This document shows positions 26,403-35,590 of a DNA stretch of 64,000 nucleotides, in pieces; the stretch's first letter is position 1; each line of letters starts with the position of its first letter. This DNA comes from an uncultured Campylobacter sp. GTDB lineage: Bacteria; Campylobacterota; Campylobacteria; Campylobacterales; Campylobacteraceae. The position numbers were made by a program, and so were the translations under genes. The stretch spans positions 50,218-114,217 of the forward strand of contig NZ_CALJPC010000059.1 of the NCBI RefSeq assembly GCF_937981295.1, given 5' to 3'. The notes beneath the pieces were generated by a model. The model searched no databases, was not told the origin of the DNA, and worked only from the letters and a program-made list of their open reading frames with translations.

Positions 26403-26984
26403 CTAGCCTAATTTTTCGATCTGCGCGGCGATTATAGCGTTTATGTCCGCTACGATCTCCTCGACCGTGCGCTCGCCGTTTACGCTGTAAAATACGCCCG
26501 CGTCGCCGTAAAATTTACGGATATCCTCGATCGGCTCTGAAAATACCGCCATGCGGTTTTTAAAGACTTCCTTGTTATCGTCCGCCCCGCGAGCGCGCCC
26601 CAAAACGCGCTGCTCGGCGACCTCCTCGCTAACGCATACCTCGATTACCGCGCTAAGATTTACATCATCGTCTCCTCGCAGCACCTCGTCTAGCTTATTC
26701 ATCTGTTCTACGCTTCTTGGATAGCCGTCGATGATGATGAAGTCTTTAGGTGAGCTTTTAATCGCGCTAACGATAGCATTTACGACGATATCAAGCGGCA
26801 CGAGATTGCCTTTAGAAATGAAGCCATCTATCTGCCTGCCCAGAGCGCTGCCGCTTGCTACCTCGGCGCGTAGCAGATCGCCCGTGGAATAGTGCTCGAT
26901 GCTTTGATTCATCTGAGCGATCATGCTCGCATCGGTCGTTTTGCCGCTGCCCGGAGCGCCGATGATTAGAAAAAGGCTTTTCAT
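26403..26984 (-). CDS. adk: Adenylate kinase
   Basis: A 193-residue enzyme interconverting ATP + AMP and 2 ADP. P-loop GAPGSGKTT (about 8-16), the AMP-site TGDLLRAEV, and IDGYPRSVEQM are visible. The LID is short and lacks zinc cysteines, as in the short form of the family. The ATG overlaps the aspS stop as ATGA, so it is translationally coupled to aspS. Confidence 0.96.
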   Translation of the reverse strand: MKSLFLIIGAPGSGKTTDASMIAQMNQSIEHYSTGDLLRAEVASGSALGRQIDGFISKGNLVPLDIVVNAIVSAIKSSPKDFIIIDGYPRSVEQMNKLDEVLRGDDDVNLSAVIEVCVSEEVAEQRVLGRARGADDNKEVFKNRMAVFSEPIEDIRKFYGDAGVFYSVNGERTVEEIVADINAIIAAQIEKLG

Positions 26985-28735
26985 TTTTGCTCCTTCTTGT
27001 GAAGCCTAAGACCTAGCTCGCGAAGCTGCTCGTCTGTAACGACGCTAGGGGCTTTGGTAAGCGGGCACTGCGCGCGCTGCGTTTTAGGAAACGCGATAAC
27101 CTCGCGAATACTGCTTGAGCCGGTAACCAGCATCATCAGCCTATCAAAGCCGATCGCGATACCTCCGTGCGGAGGCGCGCCGAAGCTTAGCGCATCGAGC
27201 AGGAAGCCAAATTTCTCTCTCTGCTCTGCAGGCTCGATCTTAAGTAGCCTAAAGACCTTTTCTTGAATGTCCGCCTTGTGGATCCTGATGCTGCCGCCGC
27301 CAAGTTCGATGCCGTTTAGCACGACGTCGTAGGCAATCGAGGTAATATCCTCTAAATCTGGCTCGTCGGGATTGTTCGGCATCGTAAAAGGATGGTGCAT
27401 CGCGGAGTAGCTGCCGTCGTCGTTTTGCTCAAACATAGGGAAATTTACGACCCACAAAAACTCAAGCCTGTTCGGATCTATGAGACCAAGCTCGTTTGCG
27501 AGGAAAATTCTAAATCTGCCCATATAATCAAGCACGATTTTCTTTTTGCCCGCGCCGAAAAACACGACGTCGCCGACTTTAAGCTCGCAGCGCTTAATGA
27601 GTTCGTCCAGCTCGCTTTTTTCAAAGAATTTTATCAGCGGCCCCTTTAGACCGTCTTCTTTTACTTGAATAAACGCAAGGCCTTGCGCGCCGAATTTTTT
27701 CACGTATTCCTCAAAGCCTTGCATCTGGCGCTTACTAAATTTCAGATCGCCGCCCTCGACTTTGAGCGCTTTAACGCGGTTAGCCTTGCGGTCTTTGGCT
27801 AAATTTGAAAAAATTTCGTTGCTCGATTTTTCAAAAATATCGGCTACGTCGATGAAAGGCATATCGTAGCGCAGATCGGGTTTGTCGCTGCCGTAAAGCT
27901 CCATCGCGTCTTTATACTCCATATGTCTAAAAGGGGTGACGATCTCGCGACCGCAGGATTTGAAAATATCCTTTAAAACCTCCTCGGCTACGCGCATTAC
28001 GTCGTATTGGGTATTGAAGCTCATCTCAATATCGATCTGCGTAAATTCCGGCTGGCGGTCGGCGCGCAGGTCCTCATCGCGGAAGCAACGCGCGATCTGG
28101 AAGTATTTATCAAAGCCCGAGCACATCAAAAGCTGCTTGAAAAGTTGCGGACTTTGCGGAAGCGCGTAGAAGCTGCCCGGATAGACGCGGCTAGGCACCA
28201 GATAGTCCCTAGCGCCCTCAGGCGTCGCGCGCGTTAAGATCGGCGTTTCGACCTCTACAAAGCCGAGCCTATCGAGCGCATTTCGCGCGGCGATCGCGGC
28301 CTTGGAGCGCATCTTAAATTTATCGAAGCTTCCGTCGGCGCGCAGATCCAAAAAGCGGTATTTCAGCTTCGTTTCTTCGTTGACGCTTTTATCGCCGATT
28401 ACGAAAGGAAGCGGCTTGCTTGGATTTTCGATCTGCAGATCCTCTACTACGACTTCGATGTCGCCCGTTTTTAAATTTGGATTTTCCAGCCCTTCGCCGC
28501 GAGCTCGGATCTTGCCGACGGCTTTTAGGACGAATTCGTTTCGTACTTCGTTTGCAATTTCATACGCTTTTTTGCTATCTTTGGGATCGCACACGAGCTG
28601 AAGCAGACCGCTTCGGTCACGCAAATCTATAAAAATAACGCCGCCGTGGTCGCGGTAAGAATTTACCCAGCCGCACACGGTTACACTTTTGCCGATATCG
28701 TTTTTACTCAAATCGGCGCAATAATGACTTCGCAA
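26981..28735 (-). CDS. aspS: Aspartyl-tRNA synthetase
   Basis: A 584-residue class II synthetase. I start it at a TTG (28735), because AAAGGAG lies five bases upstream and the protein then opens MRSHYCADLSKNDIG like its homologues; an upstream in-frame TTG would place the ribosome-binding site inside the gene. Domains: OB-fold anticodon binding (about 1-105), class II core with motif 2 FRDEDLRADRQPEFTQID, the bacterial insertion domain (about 290-420), and motif 3 GIAIGFDRLMML. Related epsilon-group enzymes are non-discriminating and also charge tRNA-Asn for GatCAB; that is family knowledge. Followed by adk with a four-base overlap and divergent from nadK. Confidence 0.97.
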   Translation of the reverse strand: MRSHYCADLSKNDIGKSVTVCGWVNSYRDHGGVIFIDLRDRSGLLQLVCDPKDSKKAYEIANEVRNEFVLKAVGKIRARGEGLENPNLKTGDIEVVVEDLQIENPSKPLPFVIGDKSVNEETKLKYRFLDLRADGSFDKFKMRSKAAIAARNALDRLGFVEVETPILTRATPEGARDYLVPSRVYPGSFYALPQSPQLFKQLLMCSGFDKYFQIARCFRDEDLRADRQPEFTQIDIEMSFNTQYDVMRVAEEVLKDIFKSCGREIVTPFRHMEYKDAMELYGSDKPDLRYDMPFIDVADIFEKSSNEIFSNLAKDRKANRVKALKVEGGDLKFSKRQMQGFEEYVKKFGAQGLAFIQVKEDGLKGPLIKFFEKSELDELIKRCELKVGDVVFFGAGKKKIVLDYMGRFRIFLANELGLIDPNRLEFLWVVNFPMFEQNDDGSYSAMHHPFTMPNNPDEPDLEDITSIAYDVVLNGIELGGGSIRIHKADIQEKVFRLLKIEPAEQREKFGFLLDALSFGAPPHGGIAIGFDRLMMLVTGSSSIREVIAFPKTQRAQCPLTKAPSVVTDEQLRELGLRLHKKEQK

Positions 28736-28804
28736 ATTTACTCCTTTAAAATTATTTGTAAAACGCAAGTATAGTTAAATTTTGCTTTTACAAAGCTAAT
28801 TTTT

Positions 28805-28810
28805 TATAAA
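28805..28810 (+). promoter_or_regulatory. -10-like box next to the nadK start
   Basis: TATAAA, continuing AT, ends eight bases before the nadK ATG. Start of transcription would fall at or next to the ATG; no ribosome-binding site is visible upstream. Confidence 0.4.
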
Positions 28811-28818
28811 ATAAAACT

Positions 28819-29694
28819 ATGGAAAACAAAATTCATAAAAACCTTAAATTCGCGGGGCTAATAGTCAAAAAATCAGAAGAGATTCGCCCCGTCGTGGAGC
28901 AAATTTGCGAAATTTTAAAAGCGCAAGGTATTGAGCTTTTGCTTGAAGAGGACGGAGCAGAATTTTTCGGCCTTAAGCCGCATACGCTTGCAGAAATTTT
29001 AAAAAAGACCAATTTTTTAATCAGTCTCGGCGGAGACGGCACGCTTATCGGACTTGCGAGGCTGCTAAGCGACAAAAACGCCTTTATTTTGGGTATCAAC
29101 GCGGGCACTCTCGGGTTTTTAACGGACGTACAGCCGAGCGAATTCGCAAAATTTTTAAAGGAATTTTTGCGTGGCGAATACGAGATCGAGCGCCCGTTTT
29201 TACTCGAAGTGATACTGGAAAACGGCGGCGGCAAGATCGTCCGCAAGACCGCATTTAACGACGTCGTAATCACCCGCAGCCGCATCTCTTCAATGGCGAA
29301 GATTGACGCATTTTTAAATAGAAAATATTTCAACACCTACTACGGCGACGGCGTGATCGTAAGCTCCGCCGTGGGCTCAACCGCGTATAATATGAGCGCG
29401 AACGGATCTATCGTCTATCCGCTGTGCGACGTGTTTTGCGTCACGCCGATCTGCTCGCATAGCCTGACGCAGCGGCCTTTGATCCTGCCAAAAGAATATC
29501 TCGCGAGCTTCAAAAACGCCGGAAGCTCCGAAGTTAGCGTCGTCATCGACGGACAAGACGTTTTTGATATGGCGGAATTTCACAGCGTAAGCGTTAAAAT
29601 TTCACACGCCAAGGTAAATTTAATAAAACGCAGAAGCTACGATTATTTCGACGTTTTAAAAGCCAAACTCAGATGGGGGCACGGCGGATGCTAG
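28819..29694 (+). CDS. nadK: NAD kinase
   Basis: A 291-residue cytoplasmic enzyme making NADP from NAD with ATP or polyphosphate. Diagnostic GGDGT (in LISLGGDGTLIGLARLL, about 70-85), LGINAGTLGFLTD, and the NE/D-type segment GDGVIVSSAVGSTAYNMSA are present. No Shine-Dalgarno sequence precedes the ATG; a -10-like box lies directly upstream, so the mRNA may be leaderless. The stop overlaps the recN start by seven bases. Order aspS (divergent), nadK, recN is shared with C. jejuni as I recall it. Confidence 0.96.
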   Translation: MENKIHKNLKFAGLIVKKSEEIRPVVEQICEILKAQGIELLLEEDGAEFFGLKPHTLAEILKKTNFLISLGGDGTLIGLARLLSDKNAFILGINAGTLGFLTDVQPSEFAKFLKEFLRGEYEIERPFLLEVILENGGGKIVRKTAFNDVVITRSRISSMAKIDAFLNRKYFNTYYGDGVIVSSAVGSTAYNMSANGSIVYPLCDVFCVTPICSHSLTQRPLILPKEYLASFKNAGSSEVSVVIDGQDVFDMAEFHSVSVKISHAKVNLIKRRSYDYFDVLKAKLRWGHGGC

Positions 29695-31211
29695 AAAGAA
29701 TTTATATTAAAAATAATCTAGGTTTTTGCGAGAGCGAGCTTAGTTTTGGCCCGGGACTTAGCGTATTTACAGGTATCAGCGGCGCGGGTAAATCGGTATT
29801 AATAGGCGCGATTTTAGCGGTGTTTGGGCTTAAAGAATGCGAGGCAGAGCTCATAGAAGCGGACGTAGAGCATCAATTTGATATGGAAAATTTCGGCTTG
29901 ATAAACGATACACCAAATACCTTTCGCGTTCTAAAAGAGCGTAGCTTGCGATACTTTATAAATTCTCAATCGGTCTCGAAAAAAAATCTAAGCACGATCG
30001 CCGGCGAATACGTGAAATTTTTAGGCGCGAAAAACGCCGGCGAAATGAGTAGCGGCAGCTTGCTAAAATTACTTGATTTTATCGCCGCGAAAAAAGATGC
30101 GGCGCACGCTCAAAGCCTATCGGAGCTTCAAAGCGCTTTTGTGGAATTTAGCCGCACAAAAAAGCAGCTGGATGAAATTTTGGATCAAGAGCGCAAGATC
30201 GAGGAGTTAAAGGAATTCGCTCGCTTCGAGATTGAAAAAATCGAGCGTGTATCGCCTAAGATCGGTGAATATGAGGAGCTTTTGCAGATCAAAAAAAAGC
30301 TTAGTAAAAAAGATAAGATCGAGGAACTTTGGGCTAAGGCGCAGGGTGTTTTTGAGCTAGAACGCAGCGTCATCGAAGCGCTAAGTCTTAGCGGGCTGGA
30401 TAGCGCATTTTTTGAGGATGCAATGAACGAGCTGCGGCTAAAGCAAGAAAGCTTGAATTTAGACGAGCTCGAAAATATCGACATAGAGAAAATTTTAGAT
30501 CGCATCGAAGCTCTTAGCGCGCTAAATAGGCGCTACGGAAGCGTAGAGGAGGCGCTAGCTACGCTTGAAGCGCGCAAGAAGGAGCTTGAGCATTACGAGC
30601 AGTTAAGCTTTGAAAAAACCAAGTTGCAAGCGGAATTTAAACGCCTTAGTGAAAGCACCGCTACCCTTGCCGAAAAAATCAGCGAGGCTCGCAAGGGCAC
30701 TAAAAAACGGCTCGAGGATCTGATAAATTCCTATCTAAAGCAGCTTTATATGGACGGAGTGGAGCTTAGTTTTAAGCCTACGGCGCTTAGTGAGTGCGGC
30801 ACAGACGAAATTTGCGTCAGCTTGTGCAAGACGGAATTTAAAAATTTAAGCTCGGGCGAAACGAACCGCCTACGCCTTGCTTTCATCGCGGCAAGCTTGG
30901 AGCTTACAAATAACGGCGAGGGAATTTTAATCTTAGACGAGATTGATTCAAATTTAAGCGGAAAAGAGGCGATGAGTATCGCAAACGTGCTGGTAAAAAT
31001 TTCAAAATTTTATCAAATTTTTGCGATCTCGCACCAGCCGCAGCTTAGCTCAAAGGCTGCGTCACACTTTTTAGTAAGTAAAACGAACGGCAAATCTAGC
31101 GTGAGGTTATTAAGCGAAAATGAGAAAATAACAGAGCTAGCTCGTATGATAAGCGGCGAGACTATTACTGCAGAAGCCCTGGAATTCGCTAAAAAACTAA
31201 GGCAAAGCTGA
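29688..31211 (+). CDS. recN: DNA repair protein RecN
   Basis: A 507-residue SMC-like ATPase in double-strand-break repair, shorter than the roughly 550 of E. coli but normal for the epsilon group. I use ATG 29688 (MLERIYIKNNLGF), which overlaps the nadK stop, rather than 29673. Walker A is GISGAGKSVLIG (about 30-41). A coiled coil spans about 145-340. The ABC signature is LSSGETNRLRLAF and Walker B ILILDEIDSNLSG, with the D-loop. The His of IFAISHQPQLS fits the switch region. Co-translated with nadK. Confidence 0.95.
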   Translation: MLERIYIKNNLGFCESELSFGPGLSVFTGISGAGKSVLIGAILAVFGLKECEAELIEADVEHQFDMENFGLINDTPNTFRVLKERSLRYFINSQSVSKKNLSTIAGEYVKFLGAKNAGEMSSGSLLKLLDFIAAKKDAAHAQSLSELQSAFVEFSRTKKQLDEILDQERKIEELKEFARFEIEKIERVSPKIGEYEELLQIKKKLSKKDKIEELWAKAQGVFELERSVIEALSLSGLDSAFFEDAMNELRLKQESLNLDELENIDIEKILDRIEALSALNRRYGSVEEALATLEARKKELEHYEQLSFEKTKLQAEFKRLSESTATLAEKISEARKGTKKRLEDLINSYLKQLYMDGVELSFKPTALSECGTDEICVSLCKTEFKNLSSGETNRLRLAFIAASLELTNNGEGILILDEIDSNLSGKEAMSIANVLVKISKFYQIFAISHQPQLSSKAASHFLVSKTNGKSSVRLLSENEKITELARMISGETITAEALEFAKKLRQS

Positions 31212-31250
31212 AGGAATTTTAAGCTTAAGTTTAAATCTGAAATTTTTTGC

Positions 31251-31256
31251 TACAAT
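31251..31256 (+). promoter_or_regulatory. -10 box of the tatD-rlpA operon
   Basis: TACAAT after a T-rich stretch, about 80 bases before tatD. The leader would be roughly 70 bases. Confidence 0.45.
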
Positions 31257-31336
31257 ACCGCGTTTAATTTAAATTTAAGTGTGATTTTGCAAAACGACGT
31301 AAAATCCGCTTCGAAAAATTTTATCAAGTGAGTTTT

Positions 31337-32134
31337 ATGATTATAGATACACATTGCCATTTAGACGATGCTAGTTTCGATGCTGATTTGGACGCGGTGA
31401 TTGAGCGCGCCACGATTGCAGGCGTGCGCAGCATCATCATTCCCGGTGCCGATGTAGCAGACCTAGATAAGGCATGTAAAATTTCGCACGCGCGGAATAA
31501 TGTGTATTTTGCCGTAGGGGTGCATCCATACGAGATAGATTCTTTCAATATGGAGGTGCTGAAGCGGTATGCTGACGATCCCAAATGCGTGGGCGTCGGC
31601 GAATGCGGTCTTGATTACTTCAGACTTAAGCAGCAAGAGAGCAAGGAAACCAAAGCCTTAGAAATCTCCCGCCAAAAAGACGCCTTCATCTCACAAATCG
31701 ATCTAGCAGCACAACTTCAAAAACCACTTATAGTCCATATCCGAGAAGCAAACGAAGATAGCTTTGGAATTCTAAAAGATCGCGCCGGCGATTTATGCGG
31801 CGGTGTTTTACACTGCTTCAATGCCAGCAAGCTTTTGCTAGGTCTTAGCGAATACGGATTTTACTTCGGTATCGGCGGAGTTTTGACATTCAAAAATGCA
31901 AAAAACTTAGCTGAGATCTTACCGCAAATTCCGCAAGAGCGCCTTTTAATAGAGACGGATGCACCATATCTAACCCCGCATCCGCATCGCGGCGAGCGCA
32001 ACGAGCCTGCATTTACGAGACTCGTGGTAGAAAAAGTCGCGGAAATTTTAAGCCTAAGCGTAGAAGAGGTTGAAGCAATAACGACTCAAAACGCCTGTAG
32101 GCTTTTTGGCGATAAAATCAAAGGAGAGATATGA
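31337..32134 (+). CDS. tatD: TatD-family metal-dependent hydrolase
   Basis: A 265-residue TIM-barrel deoxyribonuclease-like enzyme. Metal ligands are visible in DTHCHLDD at the start, GVHPYEID, GECGLDYF, LIVHIREANED, GVLHCFNAS and ETDAPYLTP. I take the ATG at 31337, which puts the metal motif at the very N-terminus as in the family; an upstream GTG (31328) would add three residues. Its stop overlaps the next start as ATGA. First gene of a run with the transglycosylase and rlpA. The physiological substrate is not settled for the family. Confidence 0.94.
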   Translation: MIIDTHCHLDDASFDADLDAVIERATIAGVRSIIIPGADVADLDKACKISHARNNVYFAVGVHPYEIDSFNMEVLKRYADDPKCVGVGECGLDYFRLKQQESKETKALEISRQKDAFISQIDLAAQLQKPLIVHIREANEDSFGILKDRAGDLCGGVLHCFNASKLLLGLSEYGFYFGIGGVLTFKNAKNLAEILPQIPQERLLIETDAPYLTPHPHRGERNEPAFTRLVVEKVAEILSLSVEEVEAITTQNACRLFGDKIKGEI

Positions 32135-33129
32135 AAGCCATAAAATTTATACTGCTAGCCCTACTTTTAGTGGGCGAAGCGTTTGCGAGCCAGCCCGGTC
32201 TGATGCGCGCAAATCACGACTATATTTTAAATCAATTCGGCATCGAAAATAACGAATCGAGCAAAAACGTAGTTGCGGGCATATTCCGTGCGATCAATGC
32301 AAGCGATCGCAAGCAGTTTAAGCATATCGTGACTTCACAGTCGCACAATGCCTACTTAGTCAAATCCGAGGTCGATAACATTGAAGCTCCGGAGTTCTTA
32401 TTGTATTTGGCAATGGTAGAATCTCATCTTAAAAATACGGTCACATCAGGCGCTAGCGCAGGTGGTATGTGGCAGCTGATGCCGGCGACTGCGAAAAATT
32501 TCGGTCTTAGAGTAGATAACGCCGTGGATGAGCGTCGCGATCCCGCAGCCTCTACGGATGCTGCGTTTTCGTATATTTTGCATCTGAAGCAAAATTTTGG
32601 CAAGTGGTATTTAGCGCTAATGGCGTATAATTGTGGCGATCAAAAGCTTAAAAATGCGATTGCAGCTACTGGCAGCGATGATCTGGATCGCTTGCTAAAA
32701 AGTCCCGCACTTCCTAATGAGACTAAGAATTTTATCAAACGCATTATTAAGTACGCTTACATTGCTCAAAATGAAAATATGCGTAAAATTCTGCTTTTTG
32801 AAAGCGAGCCGTGGGGGCTAAAGCGTATCGCAGTAGCTCCAGGCACAAAGCTAAGCGCGGTTGCAAAACAGATCGGAATTTCGCCATCGCAGATGCAGGA
32901 TTACAACGCGCATATTAAAAACGGAATTTCGCCGCTTAACGGCAAGTACTTCTTTTATATCCCACAAAGCAAATATGCAGAATTTGTCGTAAATCAAGGT
33001 GCGTTTCAAGCGTATGAACCACGTCTGAAACAGCGCAAGCCAGGACGCGTGTTAGCAGGTTTGGCGAACGAGCTTAGCCTCAAAGACAAAAACGAAATAG
33101 CGCTAAATAATATAAAATTCAACAAATAA
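32131..33129 (+). CDS. Membrane-bound lytic murein transglycosylase (MltD-like)
   Basis: A 332-residue secreted enzyme cutting peptidoglycan with formation of 1,6-anhydro-muramic ends. Signal peptide about 1-19 (KFILLALLLVGEAFA). SLT domain about 75-210: catalytic Glu in LAMVESHL, then SGASAGGMWQLMPATAKNFG and LMAYNCGDQ. A LysM-like segment (about 228-285, VAPGTKLSAVAKQIGISPSQM) would bind glycan. No lipobox is visible, so it is probably periplasmic. AAAGGAGAG precedes the ATG. Gene order tatD, transglycosylase, rlpA matches C. jejuni as I recall it. Confidence 0.92.
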   Translation: MKAIKFILLALLLVGEAFASQPGLMRANHDYILNQFGIENNESSKNVVAGIFRAINASDRKQFKHIVTSQSHNAYLVKSEVDNIEAPEFLLYLAMVESHLKNTVTSGASAGGMWQLMPATAKNFGLRVDNAVDERRDPAASTDAAFSYILHLKQNFGKWYLALMAYNCGDQKLKNAIAATGSDDLDRLLKSPALPNETKNFIKRIIKYAYIAQNENMRKILLFESEPWGLKRIAVAPGTKLSAVAKQIGISPSQMQDYNAHIKNGISPLNGKYFFYIPQSKYAEFVVNQGAFQAYEPRLKQRKPGRVLAGLANELSLKDKNEIALNNIKFNK

Positions 33130-33142
33130 GATCGGATCGTAG

Positions 33143-33898
33143 GTGTCGTACCAGAAAATCGCTCTTTTTAGTGCGCTTTTTGCGCTGATTCTTGCCGGTT
33201 GCTCGTTTCGCACCGCACCGTCGTCTAGATCGTCTGCGGGCGGTGCGGGCAAGATCGGCAAAAACTCTCCCGCCACCATGCGCCCTTATAAAATCAACGG
33301 CAAAACTTACTATCCAGAGCAAGTAAGCGTCGGTGACACTCAAATCGGTATCGCCAGCTGGTACGGGCCGAATTTCCACGGCAAATACACCTCAAACGGC
33401 GAAATTTACGATATGAACGGCATGACTGCCGCGCACAAAACCTATCCAATGAATACTATGGTAAAGGTCGTTAATCGCGACACCGGCGCTACCGCAACCG
33501 TACGCATCAACGATCGCGGTCCATTCGTGGATGGTCGCATCATCGATCTTAGCAAAACAGCTGCTAATTTAGTAGGCGTATTTGCCAAAGGTACGGCGCC
33601 GGTAAAACTCGAAGTAGTGGGCTTTTATGGACATACTATCGCCAAAGGCTCGCCGAAAGCGACCATTGTCGGCGGAAATTTTATGGTGCAAATCGGTGCG
33701 TTTAGAAACAGAAGCGGCGCACAAATTTATCAGCGCGATTACCACGGCACGGCGGGATATCCTGCGATCATCAAAGAATTTAGCATAGATGGCGCGCCGA
33801 TTTATCGCGTCTTTTTAAGTGGATTTAAAAGCGAGGATGAGGCGAGAGATTTCGCGCATAATGGCAAGTTTACTGGAGCTTTCATCGTAAGAGAGTAG
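33143..33898 (+). CDS. rlpA: RlpA-like septal lipoprotein with SPOR domain
   Basis: A 251-residue lipoprotein starting at GTG; lipobox LILAGC predicts lipidation of Cys20. The double-psi beta-barrel (about 67-160, IGIASWYGPNFHGKYTSNGE ... RINDRGPFVDGRIIDLS) carries the conserved residues of RlpA transglycosylases. The SPOR domain (about 178-250, NFMVQIGAFRNRSGAQ) binds denuded septal glycan. RlpA acts at division sites. It follows the transglycosylase gene by 13 bases, giving a cell-wall pair. Confidence 0.93.
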   Translation: MSYQKIALFSALFALILAGCSFRTAPSSRSSAGGAGKIGKNSPATMRPYKINGKTYYPEQVSVGDTQIGIASWYGPNFHGKYTSNGEIYDMNGMTAAHKTYPMNTMVKVVNRDTGATATVRINDRGPFVDGRIIDLSKTAANLVGVFAKGTAPVKLEVVGFYGHTIAKGSPKATIVGGNFMVQIGAFRNRSGAQIYQRDYHGTAGYPAIIKEFSIDGAPIYRVFLSGFKSEDEARDFAHNGKFTGAFIVRE

Positions 33899-34133
33899 CA
33901 GTTTTCTTTGACGGCTTTTCCTTCGTTTTTTGCTTGATAAGGGCTTTGTTAAATTTATTTGTGAGCTACTTGCAGTAAAATTTCTCGTCATCTAATAGTT
34001 ATCTGCTTTAGCTGCGGCGAAGTGCGAACTACTTGCAAGCTATTTGTAGCAAAAAGTGCGCCTGCCCGCTTGAGTTTTGCTTTTTAATAGGACGCCGCAG
34101 CTGATAAAATTTTATATTGCTAGGGGATAAAGC

Positions 34134-34370
34134 ATGCAAAAATATCCGGAAGTTTATAGTTTAGAAAAGAGTTTGGCTATACTTGAAAAATATAAAGACG
34201 AGCTGAGCGCAGAACAATACGAGCAAAATAGATCTATCATCTGTAAACACGCGATAGAGGGTATGTTTGCAAATGAGCAAGATATAATCGATCTTATCAA
34301 GGTCGATAAGGGAGAAAAAACGCCCGATGAGATAATAAACGAATATCAAAAAGAGTGGGGCGTTTTATAG
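34134..34370 (+). CDS. Orphan VbhA-like antitoxin
   Basis: A 78-residue all-helical protein. The layout ...NRSIICKHAIEGMFANEQDI...KVDKGEKTPDEIINEY matches the VbhA antitoxin fold as I know it: a helix with the inhibitory motif ending in EG, a second helix, then a G-E-x-T/S-x-D-E-I turn and a last helix. VbhA proteins block Fic-domain AMP-transferases by placing a Glu in the active site; here the Glu of the EG pair is kept, while the Ser/Thr four residues before it is Lys. No Fic gene is adjacent. AGGGGAT precedes the ATG. It could be an orphan remnant, or act on a toxin elsewhere. Similarity judged by eye. Confidence 0.6.
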   Translation: MQKYPEVYSLEKSLAILEKYKDELSAEQYEQNRSIICKHAIEGMFANEQDIIDLIKVDKGEKTPDEIINEYQKEWGVL

Positions 34371-34444
34371 CGTAGTAGAAAATATTAAATTTAGATGGTG
34401 AAATATCAGAGGTATTTTGGTGCAGCTCATAGGTTCTTTAAATT

Positions 34445-34930
34445 TTAATCGTGCAGAAAAGTTACAACTTCATGCTCTTTTGGTAAATTCTCTCTACCTC
34501 TAATACCGCGATTACCATATTCCGTTAGAGCTTCTTTTAAAATTTTATAAAGCTCATCTAACGAAATTCCATCAAGACTAGAATTGATGCCTTCCAGCTT
34601 ATATTTTATAAAAAAGGGGTTATCGACTAGCATTTTACTTGTGGTTTCGTCATAAATTCGCCTTATATCAAGCTCGATATTTTTATCTTTATAATGAAGC
34701 AACCAAATATCTTCACCCGTGTAGCCATCTCGCGGATCCGGCATAGATGCCAAACATACATGAATAAGCCAAGCATCTCTTTGCCTATCGATAACCCAAT
34801 TCATCCAATCGGTATCATTATCCTGGATTGGGTATGTGTAATTGTGTTTCATCAGTAGCTCGTTCATATTGCTTAAAATATCATATTGCTTCAAGTCCTC
34901 TTTTGAAATATATTCTGCTACAAACGCCAT
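34445..34930 (-). CDS. Hypothetical cytoplasmic protein
   Basis: A 161-residue protein without signal or membrane helix, acidic, with several Trp and Tyr residues (DWMNWVIDRQRDAWLIHVCLA, GYTGEDIWLLHYKDKNI). I recognise no family. Size, acidity and setting resemble immunity or antitoxin-type accessory proteins, but that is only a suggestion. Strong ribosome-binding site AAGGAGGG. It is second in a minus-strand pair, 33 bases after the membrane-protein gene, and converges with the VbhA-like gene. Confidence 0.65.
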   Translation of the reverse strand: MAFVAEYISKEDLKQYDILSNMNELLMKHNYTYPIQDNDTDWMNWVIDRQRDAWLIHVCLASMPDPRDGYTGEDIWLLHYKDKNIELDIRRIYDETTSKMLVDNPFFIKYKLEGINSSLDGISLDELYKILKEALTEYGNRGIRGRENLPKEHEVVTFLHD

Positions 34931-34963
34931 CTAGCCCTCCTTGAGAAATTCTATAATTTAAAT

Positions 34964-35590
34964 TTAATCACTCGTATACAGACCGAACAAAGACGAGAGC
35001 TCAAATTTAACGTCTTTGTCGCTCAACAATTTATTATTCGGCACTGCAATAATGCCCGATTTAAACCTATACAATATATACTTTTTAAATTTAAATCCAT
35101 TGAGCGCCAAGAAAATGAAATGGCGCAACATGGTGATTAAAAAGTATAATGGGCTTGTCAAATACGCTATTATTTTGTCACTTTTATTTTTGATATCTTT
35201 CATCCATAAGCCAGCCCCTTCTTCATTGTATGGTATCAACGCCCAAGTTACCGATACGAGATCGTCTTTTTGTAAAATTTCGGTTTTAAATTTCATATGT
35301 TCGTCTATATGGTCGAATGAAATTTTATCATCATAAAATTTTGTAAAAAACTTATTGTAAAATTCTTGATAGGCTATTTTTATCTCCCAAAAAATACTAA
35401 ATAAAATTCCGAAAATCCCTAGCGTTAATGACGCCCTTCTCATCATCTCTTTATGCGGATCCAGTTCCGGCGTCAAATTTAGCAAGACAAAAAACAAGAA
35501 TATAAGCACGCCCGTTATTTTATTTGATATAGTAAGCCTAAAAAAGTAGTCGTTTTCTATGATTATCGGCTCTTTGTCGCGGTCTTTCAT
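34964..35590 (-). CDS. Hypothetical membrane protein in an accessory patch
   Basis: A 208-residue protein with two adjacent membrane helices (about 27-40, TGVLIFLFFVLLNL, and about 52-68, ASLTLGIFGILFSIFWE) and a third hydrophobic segment near 143-160 (LYFLITMLRHFIFLALNG). Charged and probably cytoplasmic between. No family recognised. AAGGAAAA precedes the ATG. First gene of the minus-strand pair. The sequence is clearly more A+T-rich than neighbours, in line with acquisition from elsewhere. Confidence 0.65.
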   Translation of the reverse strand: MKDRDKEPIIIENDYFFRLTISNKITGVLIFLFFVLLNLTPELDPHKEMMRRASLTLGIFGILFSIFWEIKIAYQEFYNKFFTKFYDDKISFDHIDEHMKFKTEILQKDDLVSVTWALIPYNEEGAGLWMKDIKNKSDKIIAYLTSPLYFLITMLRHFIFLALNGFKFKKYILYRFKSGIIAVPNNKLLSDKDVKFELSSLFGLYTSD

